NCBI GenBank assembly: GCA_904501755.1
Contig: CAJGBV010000030.1
Span: 1 to 17,933 of the forward strand
Direction of reading: 5' to 3'
Origin: Clostridiaceae bacterium
Lineage (GTDB): Bacteria > Bacillota > Clostridia > Oscillospirales > Acutalibacteraceae
DNA: 17,933 bases
Shown here: one piece after another, positions 1 through 6,563 of the stretch
How positions within the stretch are numbered: position 1 is the stretch's first letter
How the letters are laid out: each line of letters opens with the position of its first letter
The notes under the pieces: model-generated
Told to the model about the DNA's origin: nothing
The model's input: the letters and a program-made list of their open reading frames with translations, nothing else
The model's database searches: none
Made by a program: the position numbers and the translations under genes

Positions 1-32
1 GCTATTATGAAAGAAAGAGTATGAGAATAATG

Positions 33-67
33 AAAAAGGCAGATTCCTGATGAATCTGCCTTTTTCT
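33..67. terminator. Intrinsic terminator, probably bidirectional
   Basis: A perfect 14-bp stem (33-46 with 52-65) closes a 5-base loop. It has a T-tract on the right arm and the matching A-tract on the left, so it can stop transcription from either side. On the minus strand it lies about 20 bases beyond the stop codon of the truncated membrane-protein gene. On the plus strand it would end whatever gene lies left of the window. Confidence 0.85.
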
Positions 68-82
68 ATGTTTGTAAATAGA

Positions 83-211
83 TTATCTTTTAAATACTTT
101 TGCAAGGGTCAGTGCTACGGTACCGGAAAGTACGCCGCAAAGTGCTTCTTCGATCACACCCTGAATTCCTACCAGTGCAACGATAAATCCGAGAGGATTT
201 TTTGCTTTGAC
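83..211 (-). pseudogene. 3' remnant of a membrane protein gene, possibly an ECF transporter S component
   Basis: Read on the minus strand, this frame gives about 42 residues (ending VALTLAKVFKR, then TAA at 85-83) that look like the last membrane segments of a protein. The hydrophobic stretch starts near NPLGFIVALVG and continues through EEALCGVLSGTVALTLAKVF. The small, Gly/Ala-rich helices and the short basic tail are reminiscent of ECF transporter substrate-binding (S) components, but this is a resemblance from memory and not a firm family call. There is no start codon, and an in-frame stop lies at 214-212, directly upstream. The gene is therefore cut off at about position 206-211. The sequence there switches to the AT-rich segment holding the next gene, which points to a recombination or insertion junction. 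Confidence 0.45.
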
Positions 212-235
212 TTATTTAAATAAAAATGATATAAT
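207..235 (+). promoter_or_regulatory. Sigma-A promoter of the small membrane protein gene
   Basis: The -35 box TTGACT (207-212) and the perfect -10 box TATAAT (230-235) are separated by 17 bases. The predicted start near 242 leaves a leader of about 38 bases. The -35 box directly abuts the end of the truncated gene on the other strand, so promoter and ORF may have arrived together. Confidence 0.75.
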
Positions 236-279
236 TAGAACACAAATCATTTTCTATTTAACAGAAAGGTAGTTATGGA

Positions 280-738
280 ATGAATAATAAGAATAATGAC
301 GTTAAACTTTATAATATATTGTTCCCCTTTTGGATGATTTTGTTATTTCCTCAAATATGGCTTATTGTTCTTCCAGGCAATTTTATTATTGATAGTATAG
401 TTTTAATAATCAGTATGATTCTGTTAAAAATTGCAGATAAAAAGCAGTGGTATAAGCGACATATAATAAAAATTTATCTGTTCGGTATGATTTCTGATAT
501 TATTGGCGCAGGATATATGCTATTATTGGTGACAGTATTTGATGTCGGTCGAATGGGTGATGAACTTTATTTAACTGCACCTGCCTTAGTAATATCTTCA
601 GTTTTGATTTTTATTCTTAATTACTTTATTACATTCAAAAAATCAGATAAATTATTACGATTAAAATTATCAATCATATTTGCATTAGTTACCGCACCAT
701 ATACATTTTTAATTCCGTCAAGTTGGTTATACGGATAA
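280..738 (+). CDS. Small four-helix membrane protein of unknown function
   Basis: The 152-residue product has about four hydrophobic segments: roughly residues 12-31, 33-51, 67-90 and 97-117, with a further hydrophobic stretch at 132-147. It is an integral membrane protein with short loops, and no catalytic motif is visible. The start at 280 is preceded by a purine-rich ribosome site (AGAAAGG, 263-269). An ATG at 275 is out of frame and runs into a stop at once, so 280 is the only reasonable start. The gene is clearly more AT-rich, with more A/T-ending codons, than the catabolic operon downstream. It stands alone with its own consensus promoter next to a broken gene. I do not recognise a characterised family. 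The TAPYTFLIP-type C-terminus recalls uncharacterised clostridial membrane proteins. Confidence 0.75.
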   Translation: MNNKNNDVKLYNILFPFWMILLFPQIWLIVLPGNFIIDSIVLIISMILLKIADKKQWYKRHIIKIYLFGMISDIIGAGYMLLLVTVFDVGRMGDELYLTAPALVISSVLIFILNYFITFKKSDKLLRLKLSIIFALVTAPYTFLIPSSWLYG

Positions 739-893
739 ACTAAAAACAATTCAATAATTATACTTTTCCTCCTTTTTGCCGATAGAGCCCCAGGCTGCTA
801 TTAGTTGTAAGCAAAGTCGAGTGTTTTAGGTTTTCATAGAGATTGGAAAACGTGCCGTATATTTTCCCTGCTTGTTACGGTATAAGACAAAAT
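739..893. other. Gene-free stretch with a possible minus-strand gene tail
   Basis: No intact gene is visible. On the minus strand, codons from about 887 down to a TAA at 828-826 read LYRNKQGKYTARFPISMKT, which looks more like a real protein C-terminus than random translation. It is cut off upstream by the palindromic element at 894-1031. Beyond its stop, the minus strand carries a GC-richer segment (about 784-818) and then a good ribosome site, AAAGGAGGAAAA, at about 767-778. No reading frame of useful length follows that site. This may be the wreck of a mobile-element gene pair, but I cannot name it. Confidence 0.25.
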
Positions 894-1031
894 AAAAAAA
901 GCCTCCCTTGTGTAAAGGGAGGTGGCAAAACGGAGTTTTGACGGAGGGATTGACAATCGTTGGTACTTAACAATCCCCCAGTCTTTTTGCTTCGCAAAAA
1001 ACCAGCCCCCTTTACACAAGGGGGCCTTTTT
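894..1031. repeat. MITE-like palindromic repeat element
   Basis: The element has long inverted termini: the left arm (894-925) contains GCCTCCCTTGTGTAAAGGG and the right arm (1002-1031) contains CCCTTTACACAAGGGGGC. Between the arms lie nested hairpins: CAAAAC/GTTTTG (926-931 with 935-940), GGGATTG/CAATCCC (946-952 with 971-977) and TTTTTGC/GCAAAAA (984-990 with 994-1000). The A-tract at the left end and T-tract at the right end could let the folded transcript act as a terminator on the plus strand. Elements of this look are scattered between genes in gut Firmicutes. The ORFs that can be drawn across it on both strands follow from its symmetry and are not genes. I see no clear target-site duplication. 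Confidence 0.75.
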
Positions 1032-1111
1032 ACTGTCCTTAAGAATACAACCCCTATGCTTTCACTGTTTTTATTTTATGTTGAACTTTGTCATGTTTTG
1101 TGATAAACTTG

Positions 1112-1138
1112 ATTTAACAGATAAATAATCTGTTAAAT
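1112..1138. promoter_or_regulatory. Perfect 11-bp inverted repeat just upstream of the DUF898-like gene
   Basis: ATTTAACAGAT (1112-1122) is repeated exactly in inverted form at 1128-1138 around a 5-base AAATA loop. It ends only four bases before the AGGAGGGG ribosome site (1142-1149). A weak promoter could lie just upstream (TTGAAC at 1081-1086 and GATAAA at 1102-1107, a short 15-base spacer), which would put the palindrome at the start of the leader. It could be a repressor operator or an mRNA stem that affects translation. There is no run of T after it, so it is probably not a terminator. Confidence 0.45.
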
Positions 1139-1154
1139 TTTAGGAGGGGTTTAT

Positions 1155-2606
1155 ATGATATTTGCAGCTACAGGTATTTCTCTCGTATTGGTGTTTATTG
1201 TCGGTTTAGTTATAGTGGGTGGCATTATCGCTCTCATTGCAGCAATTTTAGGTAAGGGTAAAACCGAATCTGATGACGGTGATTTGGATGAAAACAAGTC
1301 TTTTTTTGACGGCGGTTATCTTGCGTACATAGGTTATAGTATCTTGGTAGCCTTTGTTACATCTATTACTTTTGGCTTGGCATTTCCTTGGATGTGCTGT
1401 TTAATGCAGAGATGGAAAGCAAAGCACACTGTTATATGTGGAAAGCGTATGTATTTTGATGGTACAGGCGTACAGCTTATAGGAAAGTTTATATTATGGC
1501 TTTTCCTTACTATAATTACCTTTGGTATCTATGGCTTCTGGATGGCTATTGCTATTAAGAAATGGGTAAGCAAACATACTCATTTTGTGGGTGAAGAGGA
1601 CAATAATAGTTATTTTGACGGTGGTGTCCTTGGTTTTATCGGAACAAATATTCTGGCAGGATTTGCTTTGATTGTACCCTTTGTGGGACCGGCTTGGTCA
1701 AATATTATCAGACTTAGATGGGAAACCAAGCATACGGTTACCGATTCCAGAAGACTTATTTTTACAGGAACAGTGGGAACATTTTTCCTTAAATATCTGT
1801 TATGGGGCTTTTTGACAGGTATAACATTTGGCATATTTGCTCTGTTTATACCGGTTAAGAATATGCGTCTTGAAACCGAAAACACCATTGACCATGAGCA
1901 TACTATTGAAGCACAGATGAAGCGGAGCGAATACCGTAATCTTATTCGTACCGATTATTCTGCTTATAAGAGCGACAATGTTGAATATGAAATGGAAGGT
2001 ATTAAGTCGGGTATTACCGATACTATGGGACAGGAGGAACTTCTTGCTCTTGCTAACTCAGGTTCAAGGGTGGCTCAGTATTTATATGTTAAACGCTATG
2101 CTGAAGGTGACTATACTGTTGAGCCCTTTGCTTCCTTGCTTAAAGCAGCATCGGATGCAGAGTATGCGCCTGCCGTGAGCTTATACGCTCTGACAGGTGA
2201 AATAGAGGAAACCGAGAAAAATACTCTTCTTGATAAAGCGGCAAAAATGGGACAGTTCCCTGCAATAAGAAACCGAATGTCATATTGTGCTGATATTGGT
2301 CTTGCTCAGAATGATATTGCTTATTTAAAGGATGCAGTTCGTTATTCTGATTTGCTAAATGAACATGGTGAGGAACTGACTGAGGATGAACTTATTTTGG
2401 TTAAGAAATGCGTTCTTGCTATCAGAAAAATTGAATCGGGCAAGTTTGTTTCATCAGGAGGTTCAAAGGCATCAATTGCCGTCGTGGCTATTATAGCTGC
2501 TATATTAGTTATTTTAGGTATTCTTTGCAGTGTTCTAATGTTTGGAAGAGCAAAAATGGTTTCTGTTGATATGGACTCGTACACAAATGCAGAAATGATG
2601 TATTAA
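1155..2606 (+). CDS. DUF898-like polytopic membrane protein with Sel1/TPR-like domain
   Basis: The 483-residue protein has three parts. Residues 1-33 form an N-terminal membrane helix. Residues about 48-255 hold four copies of a unit that begins F-D/T-G-G/T, continues with a membrane segment ending in a TFGI/TFGL-like turn, then an aromatic/basic stretch and a KHT or ENT motif. This pattern resembles the DUF898 (YjgN-like) family. Residues about 285-430 are cytosolic, with alternating Ala-rich helices (SRVAQYLYVKRYAEGD, AEYAPAVSLYALTGE, GQFPAIRNRMSY) of the Sel1/TPR type. A last membrane helix (about 444-468) is followed by a short tail. The start is set by a strong AGGAGGGG site eight bases upstream. 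The gene is monocistronic, ending in a terminator. The function is unknown, and the repeat architecture is the main clue. Confidence 0.75.
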   Translation: MIFAATGISLVLVFIVGLVIVGGIIALIAAILGKGKTESDDGDLDENKSFFDGGYLAYIGYSILVAFVTSITFGLAFPWMCCLMQRWKAKHTVICGKRMYFDGTGVQLIGKFILWLFLTIITFGIYGFWMAIAIKKWVSKHTHFVGEEDNNSYFDGGVLGFIGTNILAGFALIVPFVGPAWSNIIRLRWETKHTVTDSRRLIFTGTVGTFFLKYLLWGFLTGITFGIFALFIPVKNMRLETENTIDHEHTIEAQMKRSEYRNLIRTDYSAYKSDNVEYEMEGIKSGITDTMGQEELLALANSGSRVAQYLYVKRYAEGDYTVEPFASLLKAASDAEYAPAVSLYALTGEIEETEKNTLLDKAAKMGQFPAIRNRMSYCADIGLAQNDIAYLKDAVRYSDLLNEHGEELTEDELILVKKCVLAIRKIESGKFVSSGGSKASIAVVAIIAAILVILGILCSVLMFGRAKMVSVDMDSYTNAEMMY

Positions 2607-2618
2607 TTTAAAATCAAA

Positions 2619-2660
2619 AATACCCTTTGTGTTTTTATGGATACAAAGGGTATTTTTTTA
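2619..2660. terminator. Bidirectional terminator between convergent genes
   Basis: The stem AATACCCTTTGT (2619-2630) pairs perfectly with 2643-2654. It is followed by T-rich sequence on the plus strand and preceded by an A-run (2616-2620) that gives a U-tract on the minus strand. It sits 12 bases after the DUF898-like gene and directly abuts the end of the convergent rpiR-type gene. Confidence 0.85.
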
Positions 2661-3500
2661 TTATAGCTTTTTGTCCTTTAAAGCGGATTCTGTGTTTTGA
2701 ATCGCTTGAACTGCCTGAGAATCGGAATTTGCAATGATGTAAGTGTAAATTGCATCGAAAATAGTAAGCTGAGCTATACGGGAACTCATAGCGAGGATGG
2801 AGTGCTTGGTTTCAGCAGATTTTGTAAATAAGGGTATATCCGAAACGCTTATAATAGGGGAGTCGGCATGGTTAGTAATACAAATAGTTTGTGCACCGTT
2901 AAGTTTTGCTAACTTTAATGCCTGTATAATGTCGGTTGACTGTCCTGAATGAGATATACCTATTGCAACACATTTATCGTTAAGATGGGATGCAATTATT
3001 GCCTGAAGATGATTATCGGTACAGGCAGAAGCGTTAAGACCTACTCTTAAAAATTTGTGTTGTGCATCGGTGGCAATGGAAGCGGAATTTCCAAGACCGA
3101 AGATAACAATTCTTTCTGCCTTCATTATGGCACGCGCTGCCGACTCAAGAGCTTTTTCATCAAGCACCGAGGCGGTGTTTTCAAGGGCTATCTTAATATC
3201 GTTAATTCTTTTTACGAACATATCATAGCAGCTATCGTCTGCTGAAATCTGAGCCTTTTCGTTAGATAAGGTTGAAATTTCCTGAGCAATGGCAAGCTTT
3301 AAACCCTGATAGCCGCCCACTCCAAGTCTTTTGGCAAAGCGGACAACCGTTGCATCGCCACAGCCAATTGCAGTTGCAAATTCTGTAATAGAAAGGGGAA
3401 GAAGCATTTTTGGGTCGTTTATAATGCTATCGGCAATGCGTTTTTCACCGGGCCCTAAATTGTTATAAGTAGAACGAATATTAAGTAGTATGGATTTCAT
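2661..3500 (-). CDS. RpiR/MurR-family transcriptional regulator (HTH + SIS)
   Basis: This 279-residue regulator has the standard two-domain layout. Residues about 1-77 are the RpiR helix-turn-helix domain (LGPGEKRIADSIINDP, then SITEFATAIGCGDATVVRFAKRLGVGGYQGLKLAIAQE). Residues about 118-250 are the SIS sugar-phosphate-binding domain, with IVIFGLGNSASIA, AIGISHSGQSTD and TICITNHADSPI. Members of this family sense phosphosugars and usually act as repressors, sometimes as activators. The ribosome site on the minus strand is AGAGGTG, upstream of ATG 3500. The gene is divergent from a nine-gene sugar or cyclitol operon, with two palindromes between them, so it is almost certainly the local regulator. 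The ligand is probably a phosphorylated intermediate made by one of the two kinases, but this is inference. Confidence 0.93.
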   Translation of the reverse strand: MKSILLNIRSTYNNLGPGEKRIADSIINDPKMLLPLSITEFATAIGCGDATVVRFAKRLGVGGYQGLKLAIAQEISTLSNEKAQISADDSCYDMFVKRINDIKIALENTASVLDEKALESAARAIMKAERIVIFGLGNSASIATDAQHKFLRVGLNASACTDNHLQAIIASHLNDKCVAIGISHSGQSTDIIQALKLAKLNGAQTICITNHADSPIISVSDIPLFTKSAETKHSILAMSSRIAQLTIFDAIYTYIIANSDSQAVQAIQNTESALKDKKL

Positions 3501-3515
3501 TTTAGCACACCTCTG

Positions 3516-3530
3516 TGAAAAATATTTTCA
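3516..3530. promoter_or_regulatory. Candidate RpiR operator, copy 1
   Basis: TGAAAAATATTTTCA is a near-perfect palindrome (TGAAAA-N3-TTTTCA). It touches the minus-strand -10 box TATAAT (3535-3530) and covers the predicted transcription start of the regulator gene. This is the position expected for autorepression. A second copy with one base changed lies at 3568-3582. Confidence 0.6.
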
Positions 3531-3535
3531 TTATA
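3530..3535 (-). promoter_or_regulatory. -10 box of the RpiR regulator gene
   Basis: The minus strand reads a perfect TATAAT here, about 30 bases upstream of the regulator start codon. No good -35 hexamer is seen at 16-18 bases spacing (the sequence there is A/T-only), so the promoter is probably weak or helped by its AT-rich upstream region. Operator copy 1 overlaps its downstream edge. Confidence 0.5.
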
Positions 3536-3567
3536 TGTAAAAAACCGAAAATTTATTTTTTAAAAAT

Positions 3568-3582
3568 CGAAAAATATTTTCA
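3568..3582. promoter_or_regulatory. Candidate RpiR operator, copy 2
   Basis: CGAAAAATATTTTCA repeats 14 of the 15 bases of copy 1, 52 bases away, which is close to five helical turns. It ends eight bases before the -35 box of the operon promoter. Here a regulator could activate, or could repress by looping to copy 1. Confidence 0.6.
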
Positions 3583-3590
3583 CTTTTCTC

Positions 3591-3619
3591 TTGATTTTTT
3601 TTGATGAAAGTATTATTAT
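3591..3619 (+). promoter_or_regulatory. Promoter of the catabolic operon
   Basis: TTGATT (3591-3596) and TATTAT (3614-3619), separated by 17 bases, form a good sigma-A promoter. Transcription would start near 3626, giving a leader of about 45 bases that ends in the AAAGGGGA ribosome site (3658-3665) of the first gene. Confidence 0.7.
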
Positions 3620-3670
3620 ATTGTTTAGTACATTATAGCACAGTACAGTTTAAAATGAAAGGGGAATTTT

Positions 3671-5083
3671 ATGCTGGATTATAGGGTTAAAGTTGGGCTT
3701 GTTGCTATGCGCAGAAATACAACAGACCGTCCCAGAGGTACTTTTCTTACTTGGTATTCCGCAGAGCAGAGAGGAAAGCGTTTTACTGAGTATATTGAAG
3801 AAAACTTCAGCAATAAAAATGTTGAATTTATAGATAATAAGGGTATCGGAATTAATGACCTTGTTTTTGATGATGCTTCTGCTAAAGAGGTTATAGAGCG
3901 ATTTAAAAACGAGAATGTCGATGCGGTAATGATTATCAACTGTAATTTCGGTAATGAGGAGGCTGCTGCAGATATTGCAAAGGCTCTTGATAAGCCTGTG
4001 CTTTTATGGGCACCACTTGATGACGAATATTATGTTGATGGTATGCGTCCTACAGATTCCCAGTGCGGACTTTTCGGTGTTTCCCGTCAGTTCCAACGTT
4101 ATCATATTCCGTTTTCACATCTGCCTTGCTGCAGAGTTGAAAGTGAAGAATTCAAGGAAGGCTTCGAGCGTTTTGTAAGAGTAGCCTGTATGGTTAAAAA
4201 TTTCAGAGGACTTCGTGTAGGTCAGATAGGTTCCCGTCCTTTACCTTTCTTCTCGGTTATATGTAATGAAGGAGAACTGATGGAGAAATTCGGTATAAGA
4301 GTTGTTGCTCTTAATTTTGCTATGATTGAGCAGAGAATGAAGGAGGCTGACTTAAACTATGCCGATGAAATAAAGGAATATGAGAATTACTTCCTTACAA
4401 AGTTTACTCTTGATGACCTTACACCTAATTATATACATAATATGGCAAAGCTGACGGCTGTGTATAAGCATCTTTATGATGAGTTTAATCTTGATGTTAT
4501 TTCGGCTGAGTGCTGGACTGCCACACCCGTTATGTTTGACGGACTTGCACCCTGTGCTGTCTACGGACTTCTGGGTGATATGGGCTATATGGTGTCCTGT
4601 GAAAGCGATATGCACTGTGCTCTTACTATGGTGCTTCTTAAAAGTGCATCTCTTGGCAAGGGCAAACCTCTTTTTGGTGAGTTTACAGTACGCCATCCTG
4701 AAAATAAAAATGCAGAGCTTTTATGGCACTGCGGACCTTTCCCGCTTTCAGAGAAAGCAGAGGAGGGAACCGACAGCAACGCACGTCTTGTAAATCAGCG
4801 TGAATGGTTCAGAGCTAAGGACGGTACATATACCGTTTGCCGAATGGATCAGGAAAGCGGTGAATACAGTATTCTTCCTCTTGTTTGCAATACGACTAAG
4901 GGACCTCAGACTCACGGTACATATATCTGGGGCGAATTTGAGGATTTGCAGGCAGTTGAAGACCGTCTTATAGAAGGACCTTATATTCATCATTTCGTTG
5001 AGATTTTCGGTGATTATACAAAAGAGATTCAGGAGTTCTGTAAGTATTTCCCGAATCTCAAGGTAGATAAATCAGTAAAATAA
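3671..5083 (+). CDS. L-fucose/arabinose isomerase-like sugar isomerase
   Basis: The 470-residue protein belongs to the FucI/AraA-like superfamily, whose members interconvert aldoses and ketoses with a divalent metal. The N-terminal half is a Rossmann-like region (VKVGLVAMRR, VDAVMIINCNFGNEEAAADIAKALDKPVLLW). The C-terminal half carries the family active-site pattern: CESDMHCALTM (Glu311), a following GEF (Glu337, where relatives usually have Asp), LLWHCGPFPL, and GPYIHHFVEIFGDY (His440/His441) near the end. It is closer to the shorter unclassified FucI-like proteins than to the roughly 590-residue E. coli FucI. It is the first gene of the operon, with a strong ribosome site and the next gene 20 bases on. 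The substrate is unknown. The first position suggests that it acts early on the imported sugar or sugar acid. Confidence 0.82.
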   Translation: MLDYRVKVGLVAMRRNTTDRPRGTFLTWYSAEQRGKRFTEYIEENFSNKNVEFIDNKGIGINDLVFDDASAKEVIERFKNENVDAVMIINCNFGNEEAAADIAKALDKPVLLWAPLDDEYYVDGMRPTDSQCGLFGVSRQFQRYHIPFSHLPCCRVESEEFKEGFERFVRVACMVKNFRGLRVGQIGSRPLPFFSVICNEGELMEKFGIRVVALNFAMIEQRMKEADLNYADEIKEYENYFLTKFTLDDLTPNYIHNMAKLTAVYKHLYDEFNLDVISAECWTATPVMFDGLAPCAVYGLLGDMGYMVSCESDMHCALTMVLLKSASLGKGKPLFGEFTVRHPENKNAELLWHCGPFPLSEKAEEGTDSNARLVNQREWFRAKDGTYTVCRMDQESGEYSILPLVCNTTKGPQTHGTYIWGEFEDLQAVEDRLIEGPYIHHFVEIFGDYTKEIQEFCKYFPNLKVDKSVK

Positions 5084-5103
5084 TTTTAAGGAGATAGAAA
5101 ATT

Positions 5104-6540
5104 ATGCAGTACCAGATGAACGAATTTTTGTTTGCAATGATTCTTACCGAGCTTGAGGATGCTGTAGGTAAGGAAAACTGCTCTACCAGAGCAATCGACA
5201 AGGTAACACACAGCGTTGACTATTACTGGCTTTCACGTATGTGGGCTGACAGAGGCTGTCGTATGCCTGAGGCTGACATTGTAGTTTGCCCCGAAGACGC
5301 TCAGGAGGTTTCCAAGGTATTAAAAATAGCTAACTATTATAAGCTTCCTGTAACTACTTGGGGTGCAGGCGGCGGAACACAGGGCGGTGCTATCCCTGTT
5401 TGTGGCGGTATTATCCTTGATACCAAGAGAATGAACAAGATTTACGAGGTTAATACCGAAGGTATGTATATCGAATGCGGTACAGGTGCTATTTATAAGC
5501 ACATTGAATGGGCAGCAAATGAGGTTGGTAAGGCAACAATGCACTATCCTTCTTCTCTTACCTGTTCTACTGTAGGCGGCTTCCTTGCACACAGAGGTAT
5601 CGGTGTTGTTTCTACCAAATACGGTAAGATTGACGATATGGTGCTTAAGATGGAGGTTGTTCTTCCTAACGGTGATATTATTGAAACCTGTTCTGCTCCC
5701 AAGCATGCCGCAGGTCCTGACCTTAATCAGATTTTCATTGGTTCTGAGGGAACCCTTGGTATCATTACCAAAGCACAGATTCGTATTTTCGACCAGCCTG
5801 AAGAAAGACGCTTCAGAGGCTTCTTGTTCCAGGATATGACAGGTGCTTTCAAGGCTTCCCGTGAGCTTTTACAGAAGTTCAAGCCTTCCGTTATGCGTCT
5901 TTATGACGAGGCAGAAACCGCTTCTCTTATCAAGAAAATCGTAGGTGTAGAGCGTAAGGGTGCGTTTATGAATATTGCCTATGAGGGTGTTAAGGAAATG
6001 GTTGAGGTTGAAGAAAAAATTCTTCTCGAAACCTTTGCTAAGTACGGTGCTGAGGACCTTGGCAGTGAGTACGGTGAGAAATGGTGGAAGGAAAAGATTA
6101 CCTTCTTCTATCCCGGTCATATGATGGACATTCCTCAGATGTTCGGTACAATGGATACCATTGCTCCTTACGGTAAGATTGAAGAAATTTACTGGGCTAT
6201 GAAGCAGGCTATTGAATCTGAATTCCCACAGGCAAAATTCATTGCTCACTTCTCTCACTGGTATGAGTGGGGTGCAATGGTTTACGACCGCTTTATTATT
6301 GAGGGTAAGGATGTACCTCAGGATCCTGTTGAGGCATTAAGACTTCACCAGAGAGTATGGACCACAGGTGTTCGTACTGCTATTGCTCACGGCGGTGTAG
6401 TTAATGACCATCACGGTGTTGGTATCAAGCTTGGCCGTCTTATGAAGGAACAGTACGGTCCTGCTATGCAGGTATTTGAAGGTATTAAGAAGCAGTTAGA
6501 CCCCAACGGAATTATGAATCCGTTCAAATTAGGTCTTTAA
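5104..6540 (+). CDS. FAD-linked dehydrogenase, AGPS/GlcD-like
   Basis: The 478-residue protein is an FAD-binding PCMH/VAO-type oxidoreductase. Residues about 52-235 are the FAD-binding domain: CPEDAQEVSKVLKIANYYKLPVTTWGAGGGTQGGAIP, HYPSSLTCSTVGGFLAHRGIG and GSEGTLGIITKAQIRI. The C-terminal half is the substrate cap, ending with VVNDHHGVGIKLGRL (His436, His437) and DPNGIMNPFKLGL. The HHGVG motif is typical of alkyl-DHAP synthase-like and D-2-hydroxyacid dehydrogenase members. The next gene encodes an Fe-S partner and the operon ends with an ETF fusion. The parsimonious reading is a dehydrogenase that oxidises a hydroxyl group in a sugar-derived intermediate (or a 2-hydroxyacid) and hands electrons to Fe-S and then ETF. 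The ribosome site is AAGGAG at 5088-5093. The substrate is not evident. Confidence 0.88.
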   Translation: MQYQMNEFLFAMILTELEDAVGKENCSTRAIDKVTHSVDYYWLSRMWADRGCRMPEADIVVCPEDAQEVSKVLKIANYYKLPVTTWGAGGGTQGGAIPVCGGIILDTKRMNKIYEVNTEGMYIECGTGAIYKHIEWAANEVGKATMHYPSSLTCSTVGGFLAHRGIGVVSTKYGKIDDMVLKMEVVLPNGDIIETCSAPKHAAGPDLNQIFIGSEGTLGIITKAQIRIFDQPEERRFRGFLFQDMTGAFKASRELLQKFKPSVMRLYDEAETASLIKKIVGVERKGAFMNIAYEGVKEMVEVEEKILLETFAKYGAEDLGSEYGEKWWKEKITFFYPGHMMDIPQMFGTMDTIAPYGKIEEIYWAMKQAIESEFPQAKFIAHFSHWYEWGAMVYDRFIIEGKDVPQDPVEALRLHQRVWTTGVRTAIAHGGVVNDHHGVGIKLGRLMKEQYGPAMQVFEGIKKQLDPNGIMNPFKLGL

Positions 6541-6563
6541 TTACCATAGGAGGTAAGTTAATT

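Noticed and set aside
922..1128. A 68-codon plus-strand frame and a 61-codon minus-strand frame (834-1019) across the palindromic repeat
   Set aside because: Both run through the inverted repeat arms, have no ribosome site, and give low-complexity peptides. The DNA symmetry explains them.
3545..3569. A third imperfect A/T-rich inverted repeat between the two operator candidates
   Set aside because: The arms match poorly and the sequence is almost all A and T, so chance symmetry is expected.
3626..3670. A riboswitch in the leader of the catabolic operon
   Set aside because: The predicted leader is only about 45 bases, with no conserved stem pattern, so there is no room for a known riboswitch.
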